57,458 bases of DNA from Desulfuromonas sp. (GTDB lineage Bacteria; Desulfobacterota; Desulfuromonadia; Desulfuromonadales; Desulfuromonadaceae), in assembly GCA_002869685.1 (NCBI GenBank), contig PKUE01000118.1, positions 1 to 57,458 of the forward strand. Direction: 5' to 3'. This document shows positions 1-9,004 of this stretch, one piece after another. The notes beneath the pieces were generated by a model. It was given only the letters and a program-made list of their open reading frames with translations. It ran no database searches and was not told the DNA's origin. The position numbers were made by a program, and so were the translations under genes. How positions within the stretch are numbered: position 1 is the stretch's first letter; each line of letters opens with the position of its first letter.

Positions 1-233
1 ATATTTATGTTTATATTTTTAATATTATTATTAATTTTATTTGCGCACGATATAATGTCTTCTTTGAAATTTCTTTCAATCCAATCTTTTATAAATTTAT
101 TTGAAACTGTAAGTTCAATTTTGTTTTCTGATAATGATTCAAATTGTATTGGTTCAATCCAGGTATTATAGTGTTGAGAACTAAGTTTTTTTCTTAAATC
201 TTTTTTTGTTTCTTCCCAAAAATTGCTGTTCAT
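1..233 (-). CDS. dnaA: Chromosomal replication initiator DnaA, N-terminal fragment (runs off the window)
   Basis: The reverse strand from the ATG at 233 is open to the window edge (77 codons). It begins MNSNFWEETKKDLRKKL and continues with a W-I-E-P stretch and an F-I-K-D-W-I-E-R segment. These are the hallmarks of DnaA domain I, which binds helicase and DnaA partners. Only domain I and the start of the linker are present; the AAA+ and DNA-binding parts lie outside. The position divergent to rpmH is the classic origin-proximal arrangement. An earlier ATG at 238 reads straight into a stop, so 233 is the likely start, behind a weak AAGG. The coding sequence is extremely AT-rich. Confidence 0.85.
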   Translation of the reverse strand, partial: MNSNFWEETKKDLRKKLSSQHYNTWIEPIQFESLSENKIELTVSNKFIKDWIERNFKEDIISCANKINNNIKNININ

Positions 234-456
234 TTCATGCCTTATTGTCAACAATGTTATAAACAATGTTGATAATTGAAAAAAACTATTAAAAACAATA
301 CTTTATATTTATTTATCAACGTATTTGAAAATAGCAAAGAATTTTTAGAATGGCAAACGTTTTCAGCTAACTTTTTTTTTCTAGGGTGTTGACATTGTCA
401 GATGGATAGGCATATAATCCCCAGTTCTTGATAACAAAATTTGGAGGTCCTATATA
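234..456. other. dnaA-rpmH intergenic region with DnaA-box-like sites
   Basis: This AT-rich divergent spacer has no gene. Three 9-mers lie within one or two bases of the DnaA box TTATNCACA: TTGTCAACA at 245-253, the reverse of TTATCAACA at 267-275, and TTATCAACG at 313-321. They could be part of the origin or an autoregulatory region of dnaA. The main origin may equally lie on the other side of dnaA, outside the window. Confidence 0.4.
389..418 (+). promoter_or_regulatory. Sigma-70 promoter of the rpmH operon
   Basis: A perfect -35 TTGACA (389-394) and a perfect -10 TATAAT (413-418) are separated by 18 bp, 38 bp upstream of the rpmH start. A GGAGGT ribosome binding site at 443-448 follows. 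It probably drives rpmH-rnpA-yidD-yidC. Confidence 0.85.
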
Positions 457-606
457 ATGAAAAGAACATATCAACCAAGTCGTGTAAGCCGTAAACGTAC
501 CCATGGTTTTCGTAAGCGGATGTCAACAAGCAATGGTAAAAATGTAATCAAACGCCGTCGTAATCGTGGCCGTAAATGCCTGGCAGCAACCATCCCAACA
601 AAATAA
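457..606 (+). CDS. rpmH: 50S ribosomal protein L34
   Basis: This 49-residue, very basic protein starts [19 protein letters not shown], the invariant L34 signature, and continues with R-M-S-T-S-N-G-K and a K-R-R-R-N-R-G-R-K block. L34 binds 23S rRNA in the large subunit. The C-terminus (CLAATIPTK) is slightly longer than the usual 44-46 residues and unlike the common K-R-L-S-A ending. The ATG at 457 follows GGAGGT at 443. The 3' end overlaps the open frame of rnpA. Too short for common ORF cutoffs, but certain by sequence and context. Confidence 0.95.
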   Translation: MKRTYQPSRVSRKRTHGFRKRMSTSNGKNVIKRRRNRGRKCLAATIPTK

Positions 607-928
607 TTTGAGCGTGTTTTTGACTAAAAACTCTGACTATGTAAAGTGTTACAATCAGGGTTTGAAAACACATACTCAATATTTTATTTTATTTTTTTTA
701 AAAACTAATGGCCCCGCTCGATTTGGAATTACTGTAAGTAAGAAAGTCGGCGGGGCTGTTGTTAGAAATAGAATAAAAAGACTTTTAAGAACATTTATAA
801 GGAATAATTATAAGTCTAATATTCCTTACGATGTTGTTATTCTGGCAAAAAAAAACTCTGTAGATTTTGTTAATAAAAAATATAGTGTCTTAGAGTTTGA
901 TCTTGTTAGACATATAAATAATGAGTGA
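566..928 (+). CDS. rnpA: Ribonuclease P protein component
   Basis: A small basic protein of up to 120 residues. The core [20 protein letters not shown] is the RNR motif that contacts the RNase P RNA. RnpA helps that RNA remove 5' leaders from tRNA precursors; the matching RNA (rnpB) is at 36.5 kb. The start is uncertain. The frame opens at a GTG at 566, inside rpmH, with alternatives TTG 608 and GTG 614; none has a clear Shine-Dalgarno, so translation may be coupled to rpmH. The segment [15 protein letters not shown] matches the first helix of the family, so true starts from 566 to 614 are all possible. Confidence 0.9.
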   Translation: MAVNAWQQPSQQNNLSVFLTKNSDYVKCYNQGLKTHTQYFILFFLKTNGPARFGITVSKKVGGAVVRNRIKRLLRTFIRNNYKSNIPYDVVILAKKNSVDFVNKKYSVLEFDLVRHINNE

Positions 929-1145
929 TGATGTGTTGGTAAAAATATCAGTTACATTTATCAAAGCATATCAGCTTTTTATTTCCCCCCTTACACCTCC
1001 CTCTTGTCGATTTACTCCTACATGTTCTGAATATGCAATATTATCAATAAAAAAACATGGTTTTTTTATTGGTAGTATTAAATCTTTTATACGTATTTTA
1101 CGGTGTAATCCACTTTTTAAAGGTGGATATGATCCTGTTAAGTAG
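921..1145 (+). CDS. yidD: Membrane protein insertion efficiency factor YidD
   Basis: A 74-residue protein with the family core Y-Q-L-F-I-S-P-L...[12 protein letters not shown] and the C-terminal [12 protein letters not shown]. YidD is a peripheral inner-membrane protein that helps insertion together with YidC, whose gene starts 9 bp downstream. It overlaps rnpA by 8 bp. The order rpmH-rnpA-yidD-yidC is conserved in most bacteria. Confidence 0.93.
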   Translation: MSDDVLVKISVTFIKAYQLFISPLTPPSCRFTPTCSEYAILSIKKHGFFIGSIKSFIRILRCNPLFKGGYDPVK

Positions 1146-1153
1146 AGGTTTTC

Positions 1154-2725
1154 ATGGAAAATAAAAATACAATTGTTGCATTAGTTTTGATGTTATTAGT
1201 GTGGACGGGATTTACTTTTCTTTTTCCACCTTCCGATAAATCTGTTGATGTAGAGCCGCAAATTTCTGTTCAGAGTGATGAACATGTATCATCTAATATA
1301 GCTGAATTACCTGTATTATCACTTAAAGAAGTCCAATCTTCTAGTAATGTTGCAGAAAAAATTGTAACTGTTGAAAATAATGTTTTTATTGCTAAATTTT
1401 CGACAAAATTCGCATCATTGATCGACCTAAAGCTGAAAAAGTATAAAAAGTCTTTAGCTGAAGATTCTGATCTCGTTTCATTGTTAGACCAGGATAAATC
1501 TGTTAATTCTCTTATTTTCTCTGGCACTGATGATTTCTCTACATTGGGGCAAATTTTTTATTCTACTGATGTTGAATCTGTCAATGTTTTAAATACTAAT
1601 AAACTTATTTTCAAAGCAAATATATCTGATTCTATTCAAGTCATTAAAAGTTATGTGTTCGATAATGATTCTTATGCATATGATGTGAATATTCAATTTA
1701 TAAATAGATCTGATGAATCACTTTCCGGTTCTATTATTTTATCACTGAACAATTTTTGGTCAGATGATATGGAAGGAAACAGACTGGAATTTATTGGACC
1801 AGTTGTTTACTCTGATGAAAAAATAAATACAGTTGATGTTGATGATATTAATAGTGATGTATATAAAAATACTTTATGGTCTGGTTTTGAAAATAAATAT
1901 TTTATTTCAACTTTGATTAATAATGATGCTTTTGATTACAGCTATTTAAGTTATGTTGGTGGACAGGTTTCATCTAATCTCCTAAATAAATCTTTTACAG
2001 TAAATCCAAATTCAGTCAATAATTTTTCTTCAAAAGTGTTTTTTGGTCCCAAAGATCTGAATATCCTTAAATCTGTTGGTTACGATTTAAATAAAGCTGT
2101 TGATTTTGGTTTCTTTAAAATATTGGCACAACCCCTATACACAACTCTAAATTTTTTCTATGGTTTTATCGGTAATTATGGTTTTTCTATTATTATATTA
2201 ACGGTTATTTTGAAACTTATGTTTTGGCCATTGACGCAAAAAAGTTATGTTTCAATGAAGGCCATGCAAAAATTACAACCTGAAATGAAAAAATTAAGAG
2301 AAAAATACAGTAGCGATAAAGAAACACTTAATCGAAAAATGATGGAATTGTATAAAGAACATCGTGTTAACCCTTTGGGTGGTTGTTTGCCGATGTTAGT
2401 TCAGATTCCTGTATTCTTTGCCTTATATAAAGTTTTGCTTGATACAATCGAATTAAGGCATGCTCCTTTTGCATTATGGATTACAGATTTGTCTGTAAAG
2501 GATCCATATTATGTCACACCGCTAATTATGGGTTTGACAATGTTTATTCAACAAAAATTAACACCTAATACGATGGATCCTATGCAAGCTAAAATGATGC
2601 TTGCTATGCCAGTTGTTTTTACATTTTTATTTCTCAATTTTCCATCTGGTTTGGTTATCTATTGGCTTGTTAATAACTTGTTGACGATTTTTCAGCAGTA
2701 TCTTATTTATAAAAAACAAGCTTAG
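1154..2725 (+). CDS. yidC: Membrane protein insertase YidC
   Basis: A 523-residue insertase. An N-terminal membrane segment (about residues 8-26) is followed by a large periplasmic domain (about 60-320), then the conserved Oxa1-type core with five membrane helices. Typical motifs are N-Y-G-F-S-I-I-I-L-T-V, K-L-M-F-W-P-L-T-Q-K-S-Y and N-P-L-G-G-C-L-P-M-L-V-Q-I-P-V-F. It inserts proteins such as ATP synthase subunit c, also encoded here. The periplasmic domain is low in GC and rich in N, D and S, reflecting the AT-rich composition. The ATG follows AGAGG. Length is normal for the Gram-negative type. Confidence 0.95.
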   Translation: MENKNTIVALVLMLLVWTGFTFLFPPSDKSVDVEPQISVQSDEHVSSNIAELPVLSLKEVQSSSNVAEKIVTVENNVFIAKFSTKFASLIDLKLKKYKKSLAEDSDLVSLLDQDKSVNSLIFSGTDDFSTLGQIFYSTDVESVNVLNTNKLIFKANISDSIQVIKSYVFDNDSYAYDVNIQFINRSDESLSGSIILSLNNFWSDDMEGNRLEFIGPVVYSDEKINTVDVDDINSDVYKNTLWSGFENKYFISTLINNDAFDYSYLSYVGGQVSSNLLNKSFTVNPNSVNNFSSKVFFGPKDLNILKSVGYDLNKAVDFGFFKILAQPLYTTLNFFYGFIGNYGFSIIILTVILKLMFWPLTQKSYVSMKAMQKLQPEMKKLREKYSSDKETLNRKMMELYKEHRVNPLGGCLPMLVQIPVFFALYKVLLDTIELRHAPFALWITDLSVKDPYYVTPLIMGLTMFIQQKLTPNTMDPMQAKMMLAMPVVFTFLFLNFPSGLVIYWLVNNLLTIFQQYLIYKKQA

Positions 2726-2753
2726 GTTCAGCTTTATTTCGTTGCAGAATACA

Positions 2754-2784
2754 GACCGATTTGATTTTATCAAATCGGTCTTTT
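2754..2784 (+). terminator. Rho-independent terminator after yidC
   Basis: A perfect 12-bp stem (GACCGATTTGAT with ATCAAATCGGTC) with a 3-nt loop, followed by four T, lies between yidC and mnmE. It ends 13 bp before the mnmE start, so it may attenuate rather than fully stop transcription. Confidence 0.8.
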
Positions 2785-2797
2785 CGTTGAGGTTTTT

Positions 2798-4165
2798 ATG
2801 TATTTACTCGATGACACAATTGTTGCCCCTTTGACACCTGTTGGGCAAGGTGCTGTTACAATACTAAGAATTTCAGGTCCAGATTCTATTGCACTTGTTA
2901 ATAGTTTTTTTAAACCTGTTTCGACAGTTGAGACGCTTAAATCACATTATTTCTATTATGGGCATTTCTACATATCAGAGGTGGCTATTGACGAAATTAT
3001 GTTAGTGATTATGAAATCACCTAAATCATATACTTGCGAAGATGTTGTTGAAATTCACTGTCACGCAAGCATTGCTATTGTTACTGATATCTTAGATGAT
3101 TTGTTGTCTAAAGGTGTTCGCATGGCTGATCCAGGTGAATTTACTTTTAGAGCATTTAAAAATGGCCGGATTGATTTGTCCGAGTCTGAAGCAGTTGCTG
3201 ATCTTATTGCTTCAAGATCAGCAACTGCTAGTCGTCTTGCCTTGAGACAACTTGAAGGGGAGTTATCGCACCGTATTTTTTTAATCAAAGATCTGGTTGT
3301 CAATATGCTATCTCTCCTGGAAGCTTATATTGATTTTCCTGAAGAAGATATTAGTTCCGATCATTATTCTTCTTTATTGTCAAACTCACAGGCTGTTTTG
3401 TCCTCGATTGAGGTGTTGTTAGCTGGTTTCGACGAAGGGCGTTTGTTGCGTGACGGTCTTTCGTTACTCATTCTTGGTAAGCCCAATGTTGGTAAGAGTT
3501 CTTTGCTTAATGCTCTTCTCGGGCAAGATAGGGCGATTGTCACAGATATACCAGGGACAACTAGAGATATAATTCAAGAATCAATTACATTGCGTGGTTT
3601 TCCCGTGACGGTTATTGATACCGCTGGCATTCGACAAACTGATGACCCCATTGAACGTGATGGTGTTACTCGTGCTAAACAGCAAATTGCAAAGGCTGAT
3701 ATTGTCCTGTATATGGTCGATGGAGCTGAAGAGTTTGACCCGGCTATTTTTGATGATATTGAACTTTTAGAATCAAGTCACTTCTGTCTTGTGGTAAATA
3801 AGATGGATAAGGTAGGTTTTGAAATTCCAAAGCAATTGAATGATTATCCAGTCGCCACTGTTTCTGTTAAATATAAAGAGGGATTGGATTCTCTTATTGA
3901 TTGCATTTTCACTCAACTCAATATCTCTGGTGTGGACAATTCAGAATCTGTTCTAGTCTCAGATCGGCGACATCGTGATGCATTATTGCGTACAAGGTCT
4001 TTTATTTTGGAATTTTATCAGAGTATTCAAAGTGTTTCAGTATCAGATGAGTTTCTTGCAATTCACTTAAGGGATGCTCTTTATTCTTTAGGTGAAATCA
4101 CTGGTGAAACTACGACGGATGATATTTTGAATACTATTTTTAACCGTTTTTGTATCGGAAAATAA
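2798..4165 (+). CDS. mnmE: tRNA uridine-5-carboxymethylaminomethyl modification GTPase MnmE
   Basis: A 455-residue protein with an N-terminal tetrahydrofolate-binding domain (D-D-T-I-V-A...T-P-V-G-Q-G-A-V), a helical domain, and an inserted G domain with Walker A G-K-P-N-V-G-K-S-S-L (about 227-236), D-T-A-G (about 273) and N-K-M-D (about 346). The C-terminus F-C-I-G-K carries the conserved cysteine. With MnmG it adds the carboxymethylaminomethyl group to U34 of several tRNAs. The stop codon touches the parS site. MnmH, which acts on the same base, is at 26 kb. Confidence 0.96.
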   Translation: MYLLDDTIVAPLTPVGQGAVTILRISGPDSIALVNSFFKPVSTVETLKSHYFYYGHFYISEVAIDEIMLVIMKSPKSYTCEDVVEIHCHASIAIVTDILDDLLSKGVRMADPGEFTFRAFKNGRIDLSESEAVADLIASRSATASRLALRQLEGELSHRIFLIKDLVVNMLSLLEAYIDFPEEDISSDHYSSLLSNSQAVLSSIEVLLAGFDEGRLLRDGLSLLILGKPNVGKSSLLNALLGQDRAIVTDIPGTTRDIIQESITLRGFPVTVIDTAGIRQTDDPIERDGVTRAKQQIAKADIVLYMVDGAEEFDPAIFDDIELLESSHFCLVVNKMDKVGFEIPKQLNDYPVATVSVKYKEGLDSLIDCIFTQLNISGVDNSESVLVSDRRHRDALLRTRSFILEFYQSIQSVSVSDEFLAIHLRDALYSLGEITGETTTDDILNTIFNRFCIGK

Positions 4166-4181
4166 TGTTTCACGTGAAACA
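4166..4181. promoter_or_regulatory. parS: parS centromere-like site
   Basis: TGTTTCACGTGAAACA is a perfect 16-bp palindrome identical to the widespread consensus parS bound by ParB. It starts right after the mnmE stop codon and lies 3.4 kb from parB. No other full copy was noticed in the window. Confidence 0.93.
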
Positions 4182-4194
4182 ATTGTGAGAGCTT

Positions 4195-6063
4195 ATGGTT
4201 GTTTATGAAAAAGAATATGGCGTAATTGTTGTTGGGGCAGGGCATGCGGGTTGTGAGGCGGCCTTGGCGAGCGCACGTCTTGAGATACCTACACTGTTGC
4301 TAAATTTGAATTTGGATGCCGTGGCGCAGATGTCGTGTAACCCGGCTATCGGTGGTTTAGCAAAAGGACATTTAGTTAAAGAAATTGATGCTCTTGGTGG
4401 TGAAATGGCTAAGAATATCGATGCTACTGGAATTCAATTCCGAGTGTTGAATACAAAAAAAGGTCCTGCTGTGCAGGCGTCAAGAGCACAGGCAGATCGA
4501 TTCTTGTATTCGCAAAGGATGAAGCGTGTTGTTGAGAATCATCCATATCTTGAGTTGAAGCAGGGAGCTGTTCAACGATTAATTGTCGAAGGTGATGTCG
4601 TTGTTGGTGTAGAAATTAAAGAGGGGATAATCTATCGCTGTCAGGCTGTTGTGTTAACGACAGGTACATTTATGCGTGGGTTGATCCATGTCGGACTTAA
4701 TAATTACCCAGGAGGGCGTTCCGGTGAGCCGCCTTCAATGGGGTTGTCTGACCAGTTGCGGGAGTTAGGACTTGAGGTCGGTAGACTGAAAACTGGTACT
4801 CCACCGCGCCTATATCGAGGAAGTATTGATTTTTCTAAAACAGTAGAACAGCCTGGTGATGAAAATATCAAGCCTTTTTCTTTTATGAATAAGGAGATAA
4901 GCCTTGATCAGGTGTCCTGTTATATAACGGCAACGAACGAGAAAACCCATGACATGATCCGATCTGGGTTGGATCGGTCTCCATTATACAGTGGTGTTAT
5001 TGAGGGAATCGGACCTCGTTATTGTCCTTCTATCGAAGACAAAGTGGTTCGTTTTCCAGAAAAAATAACGCATCAAATTTTCTTGGAACCAGAAGGTTTA
5101 TCATCATCTGAAATATATCCGAATGGTCTGCCAACATCATTACCCGCTGATATTCAACTCGCATTTTTGCGGACAATCCCAGGACTTGAAAATGTTGAAA
5201 TTATGCGACTCGGTTACGCGATTGAATACGATTATGTCGATCCAATTCAATTGAAACCAAGCTTGGAAACCAAAAAAATATCCGGGTTGTTTCATGCTGG
5301 ACAAATTAATGGAACATCGGGGTATGAAGAGGCTGCCGCACAAGGTTTAATGGCAGGTATAAATGCAGCACTGAAAGTCAAAGGGAAGCCCCCTTTGATC
5401 TTGGGAAGGGATGAGGCTTACATCGGTGTACTGATCGATGATTTAGTGACACTCGGATCTAAAGAACCTTATCGTATGTTCACCTCAAGGGCAGAATATC
5501 GTCTATTGCTGCGAGAAGATAATGCGGATATTCGCTTAACAGCAATTGGTTATAAGCTGGGATTAGTTGATAAAAGGCGCTGGGAAGGCTATCAGGTAAA
5601 GCTGGAACAAATTGAACAAGCCAGCCAGTTGATAAGGACGGAAAGAATTTCAGGGCGGGATGGCGATAAAATTGAAAAACTCAATCTGGAGAAAATCAAC
5701 AACGGGCAGTCGTTGCATGATTTGCTCAAAAGGCCTGATGTATCCATAGAAGACTTAAAAGGGGTGTGTGCTGAACTAACTAATTATAGTGACGAGGCTC
5801 TGTCTCAGATTCAAATTTCTGTCAAATATGAAGGATACATCAAACGACAAAAAGATCAGGTTGCAAAGTTTCAAAAAAATGAAATAGTCAAAATTCCTAG
5901 CGATTTTGATTATACAAAAATACACAGTTTGTCTGCTGAAGTTGTTGAAAAGTTGTGTCGGATCAAGCCGCAAACCCTGGGGCAGGCATCAAGGATTCCT
6001 GGAGTAACACCCGCGGCCATAACAATTCTGTCAGTTCTTTTGCGGGGCTATCATGACAATTGA
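4195..6063 (+). CDS. mnmG: tRNA uridine-5-carboxymethylaminomethyl modification enzyme MnmG
   Basis: A 622-residue FAD enzyme. The N-terminal dinucleotide-binding motif is [12 protein letters not shown] (about 12-23). Family motifs follow: [14 protein letters not shown] (about 45-58), G-L-K-T-G-T-P-P-R-like at about 197-205, and [13 protein letters not shown] near 373-385. It is the partner of MnmE in U34 modification. Length is typical (about 620-630). Its end overlaps rsmG by 11 bp. It is less AT-biased than the genes before it. Confidence 0.97.
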   Translation: MVVYEKEYGVIVVGAGHAGCEAALASARLEIPTLLLNLNLDAVAQMSCNPAIGGLAKGHLVKEIDALGGEMAKNIDATGIQFRVLNTKKGPAVQASRAQADRFLYSQRMKRVVENHPYLELKQGAVQRLIVEGDVVVGVEIKEGIIYRCQAVVLTTGTFMRGLIHVGLNNYPGGRSGEPPSMGLSDQLRELGLEVGRLKTGTPPRLYRGSIDFSKTVEQPGDENIKPFSFMNKEISLDQVSCYITATNEKTHDMIRSGLDRSPLYSGVIEGIGPRYCPSIEDKVVRFPEKITHQIFLEPEGLSSSEIYPNGLPTSLPADIQLAFLRTIPGLENVEIMRLGYAIEYDYVDPIQLKPSLETKKISGLFHAGQINGTSGYEEAAAQGLMAGINAALKVKGKPPLILGRDEAYIGVLIDDLVTLGSKEPYRMFTSRAEYRLLLREDNADIRLTAIGYKLGLVDKRRWEGYQVKLEQIEQASQLIRTERISGRDGDKIEKLNLEKINNGQSLHDLLKRPDVSIEDLKGVCAELTNYSDEALSQIQISVKYEGYIKRQKDQVAKFQKNEIVKIPSDFDYTKIHSLSAEVVEKLCRIKPQTLGQASRIPGVTPAAITILSVLLRGYHDN

Positions 6064-6697
6064 CGAAGTCAATGCGTGTCTGCCTGGGTGTGTTCAGCTA
6101 ACGGAATATAAGTATCATCTACTTTCTCTTTATTTAGATGAAATGCTGCAATGGAACAAAAAGATAAATCTGACCGCAATAAAAGATAAGAATCTTTGTT
6201 GGCAAAAGCATATTATAGATTCGCTTTTGCTCGGTGAATTTATAGATGAAGATAAAAAATTATTGGATGTAGGGTCTGGAGCGGGTTTCCCATCAATACC
6301 ACTTAAAGTGGTGTTCCCTGGACTGAAGATCACCTCAGTTGATACTGTAGGAAAAAAAATTAAATTTCAAAAACATTGTGTAAGAAAATTTGATCTTAAA
6401 GAATTTGTCCCATTGTCATTGCGAATAGAACAACTTGAAGAAAGTACTTCAGAGTTGTTTGAACAAGTAACCTCACGTGCTTTTTCTTCGTTGCTGCAAT
6501 TTTGCCAACTTTGCTCGCAATATGTCACGGTAGGTGGAAAGTTGATTGCAATGAAGGGAGCTGATTATCAGCGGGAAATTGATGAGGCTGAGCCTGTATT
6601 GCTGCAACTTGGGTTAACCATCATCAACGTTGATACGAGAGAATTGCTGCCAGGTAAAGAAATAAGGGCATTTGTCACAATTGAACGAAAAGTTTAA
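6053..6697 (+). CDS. rsmG: 16S rRNA (guanine-N7) methyltransferase RsmG
   Basis: A 214-residue SAM-dependent methyltransferase. The SAM motif [15 protein letters not shown] lies at about residues 64-78, and S-V-D-T-V-G-K-K-I follows. The N-terminal segment [10 protein letters not shown] is characteristic. It methylates G527 of 16S rRNA. It overlaps mnmG, as in many origin-proximal mnmG-rsmG-parA-parB clusters. Confidence 0.94.
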   Translation: MTIDEVNACLPGCVQLTEYKYHLLSLYLDEMLQWNKKINLTAIKDKNLCWQKHIIDSLLLGEFIDEDKKLLDVGSGAGFPSIPLKVVFPGLKITSVDTVGKKIKFQKHCVRKFDLKEFVPLSLRIEQLEESTSELFEQVTSRAFSSLLQFCQLCSQYVTVGGKLIAMKGADYQREIDEAEPVLLQLGLTIINVDTRELLPGKEIRAFVTIERKV

Positions 6698-6775
6698 ATG
6701 AAAGCAGTTAAATAGGCGTTTAAGCAGTCTATTGAGTGTGATAATATTGTCGTTCATTTGCCTAAAGGAGTTGGT

Positions 6776-7543
6776 ATGGCTAAGATTATTGCCATTGCAA
6801 ATCAAAAAGGTGGCGTTGGAAAAACAACAACTGCAGTAAATCTGGCTGCATCACTGGCTGTGGCAGAAAAAAAGACACTTCTAATAGATATGGACCCACA
6901 AGGTAATGCCTGTAGTGGCGTCGGTATCAACACAGAGCAGTTGGAATTAACCATTTATGATTCGCTGCACGATCCCAAATTAATAGAGGAAAGTGTGCTG
7001 CAAACAGAGTTGGCTTTTCTTAATGTTGTGCCGTCAACAACGGATCTCATCGGCGCTGAACTTGAATTGGTCTCAGCTGATGAACGAGAGTATCGCCTCG
7101 CCAACGCCTTGACAAATGTCGTTGATAAATACGAATACATCATCATAGATTGTCCCCCTTCTCTGGGGTTGTTGACGATTAACGCGTTGACTGCTGCTGG
7201 CTCGGTTATTGTTCCGTTGCAGTGTGAGTATTATGCAATGGAAGGACTTAGCCAGTTGATGAAAACGATTGGACTCGTGCAACAGGGTCTTAACAAGCAT
7301 CTGAACCTACGCGGCATCGTTTTGACAATGTTTGATCGGCGCAACAATCTTTCACATCAAGTGAGTGAAGAGGTGAGGGAACACTTTAAGAATAAAGTTT
7401 TCCAGTCGGTGATTCCACGAAATGTCCGTCTTTCTGAGGCTCCAAGTCATGGTGTCCCCGTTTTGCTGTATGATGTCTCGTCGCGTGGTGCTACAGCATA
7501 TTTGGATTTGGCTCAAGAAGTGATTAAGTCAGGGGAGCAGTGA
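6776..7543 (+). CDS. parA: Chromosome partitioning ATPase ParA (Soj)
   Basis: A 255-residue deviant Walker ATPase: K-G-G-V-G-K-T-T-T (about 11-19), D-M-D-P-Q-G-N (about 41-47) and D-C-P-P-S-L-G-L (about 121-128). The ATG at 6776, behind AAAGGAG at 6763-6769, is chosen; an upstream TTG at 6758 would precede that site. ParA binds DNA nonspecifically and moves ParB-parS complexes. It overlaps parB by one base at TGATG. Confidence 0.96.
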   Translation: MAKIIAIANQKGGVGKTTTAVNLAASLAVAEKKTLLIDMDPQGNACSGVGINTEQLELTIYDSLHDPKLIEESVLQTELAFLNVVPSTTDLIGAELELVSADEREYRLANALTNVVDKYEYIIIDCPPSLGLLTINALTAAGSVIVPLQCEYYAMEGLSQLMKTIGLVQQGLNKHLNLRGIVLTMFDRRNNLSHQVSEEVREHFKNKVFQSVIPRNVRLSEAPSHGVPVLLYDVSSRGATAYLDLAQEVIKSGEQ

Positions 7544-8400
7544 TGGCAAAACGTCCAGCATTAGGTAAGGGGATGGGAGCGCTATTAAGTGCAGCGACAC
7601 CGGCCTCAAATGGAAAGTATTTTCTTTGTGGTATCGAGGATCTGAAACCACACCATAATCAGCCACGTAAATCATTTGATGACGATAAGATGGCTGAGTT
7701 AGTTGCCTCAATTAAAGAAAAAGGTGTGATTCAACCTTTGGTCGTACGGCGGGTGGATGATTTTTATCAGATCATCGCAGGTGAACGACGGTGGCGGGCT
7801 GCTCAAAAAGCTGGCTTAACCGAGGTGCCTGTTACTATTCAGGATGTATCAGAGGACTGGGCACTTGAGATCGCATTGATTGAAAATATTCAGCGCGAAG
7901 ATCTGAATGCCATCGAAGAAGCCGAAGCCTACAAACATCTGATTGAAAATTTCGATCTGGCTCAGGAAGATGTGGCTAAACGTGTTGGTAAAAGCCGTTC
8001 TGCTGTGGCTAATTCGCTGCGTTTGTTGCGTTTGCCTGAGGTGATCCGTCAGGATGTCCTCGAACAAAAACTGTCGATGGGGCATGCCCGTTGCTTATTA
8101 TCTCTTGAGGATAACGACGATATGATTGAGGCGCGCAATCAGATCGTTAAAAAGAAACTGTCCGTCAGGGCTGCAGAATCGCTGGTCAAGAAGATAAAAT
8201 CAGTTGTTGCGCCCACGGCACAGGAACAGGAAACCAAGGCGGCTGAAGACACCGAGTTAACCCACCTTGAAGACATTCTTAAAAAGAACCTCGGTACTCA
8301 GGTAAAAATAAGAACAAAAGGCAAGGGTGGGAAAATCGAAATCAGTTTTTATAACAATACTGAATTGCAACGCATATTGGACTATATGAATGTTGTATAA
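7543..8400 (+). CDS. parB: Chromosome partitioning protein ParB (Spo0J)
   Basis: A 285-residue ParB. It starts M-A-K-R-P-A-L-G-K-G-M-G-A-L, a conserved ParA-interaction end. It has the CTPase/ParB domain with G-E-R-R-W-R-A-A (about 79-86) and E-N-I-Q-R-E-D-L-N (about 109-117), and a helix-turn-helix V-A-K-R-V-G-K-S-R-S-A-V-A-N. It binds and spreads from parS; the site is at 4166. The ATG at 7543 follows AGGGGAG and is preferred to the GTG one codon earlier. Confidence 0.96.
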   Translation: MAKRPALGKGMGALLSAATPASNGKYFLCGIEDLKPHHNQPRKSFDDDKMAELVASIKEKGVIQPLVVRRVDDFYQIIAGERRWRAAQKAGLTEVPVTIQDVSEDWALEIALIENIQREDLNAIEEAEAYKHLIENFDLAQEDVAKRVGKSRSAVANSLRLLRLPEVIRQDVLEQKLSMGHARCLLSLEDNDDMIEARNQIVKKKLSVRAAESLVKKIKSVVAPTAQEQETKAAEDTELTHLEDILKKNLGTQVKIRTKGKGGKIEISFYNNTELQRILDYMNVV

Positions 8401-8478
8401 ATAGTCAACACTACGGGTTTTTAAAGGGTCTAATCAGGACAAAACCCTTGACATTTCACGTGTTCATATGATAGGAAT

Positions 8479-8505
8479 GCCCTGCTCTGCCCAGCAGGGC
8501 TTTCT
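8479..8505 (+). terminator. Terminator after parB
   Basis: GCCCTGCT and AGCAGGGC form an 8-bp perfect stem with a short loop, followed by TTTCT. It separates the par block from the ATP synthase operon. Confidence 0.75.
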
Positions 8506-8575
8506 GTTATCTGTCTAGTGATCTTCTAGTCATTCACAATCGAGTTGAATTTAAAAGGAAGAAAGAGGTTACGCG

Positions 8576-9004
8576 GTGATAAGCATTGATTGGACCATAC
8601 TGGTGCAGTTTGTCAATTTTCTGATCCTTATGGCGGTACTTAACATCCTGTTATATCGTCCTTTGCGCAATGTCATGGCGCAACGTCAGGATGCAATTGA
8701 CGGCGGTCATCAAAAGGCGAGCGATCTTGAAGCTTCCATCAATGAAAAGATGGAAAGCTACCAAGGGAAGCTCCAACAAGCGAAACTGGAAGGCAGCCAG
8801 GAAGCTGCAGCGCTTCGCGCTGAAGCTGTAAAAGAGGAATCCGCCATTCTCGGTGAAGCACGTGGTGAGGCAGATAAAAGTTTAGCCGAACTGAAAAATA
8901 ACGTGGCAAATGAAGCTGAGGAAGCACGCAAGACCCTGGTCAAAGAAACGAAGAACCTGGCAAGCGCGATTGCATCAAAGGTTCTGGGAAGGGACGTAAA
9001 ATAA
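8576..9004 (+). CDS. ATP synthase F0 subunit b' (second b-type stalk subunit)
   Basis: A 142-residue protein with one N-terminal membrane helix (about residues 6-26), the motif Y-R-P-L-R-N-V-M, and then a long charged coiled coil. This is the layout of F0 b/b' peripheral stalk subunits. It is followed by a second, longer b protein, so this is the b' or atpX-like copy seen in Geobacter relatives. It starts with GTG at 8576 behind an AGAGG-like site. Its stop overlaps the next start. Confidence 0.85.
   Translation: MISIDWTILVQFVNFLILMAVLNILLYRPLRNVMAQRQDAIDGGHQKASDLEASINEKMESYQGKLQQAKLEGSQEAAALRAEAVKEESAILGEARGEADKSLAELKNNVANEAEEARKTLVKETKNLASAIASKVLGRDVK

Noticed and set aside
8454-8466. Second parS around TTTCACGTG
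   Set aside because: Only one half of the palindrome matches; similar half sites at about 14231 and 17466 are inside genes.
8448-8472. TTGACA / TATGAT promoter before the atp operon
   Set aside because: The spacing is only 13 bp, and it lies upstream of the terminator at 8479.
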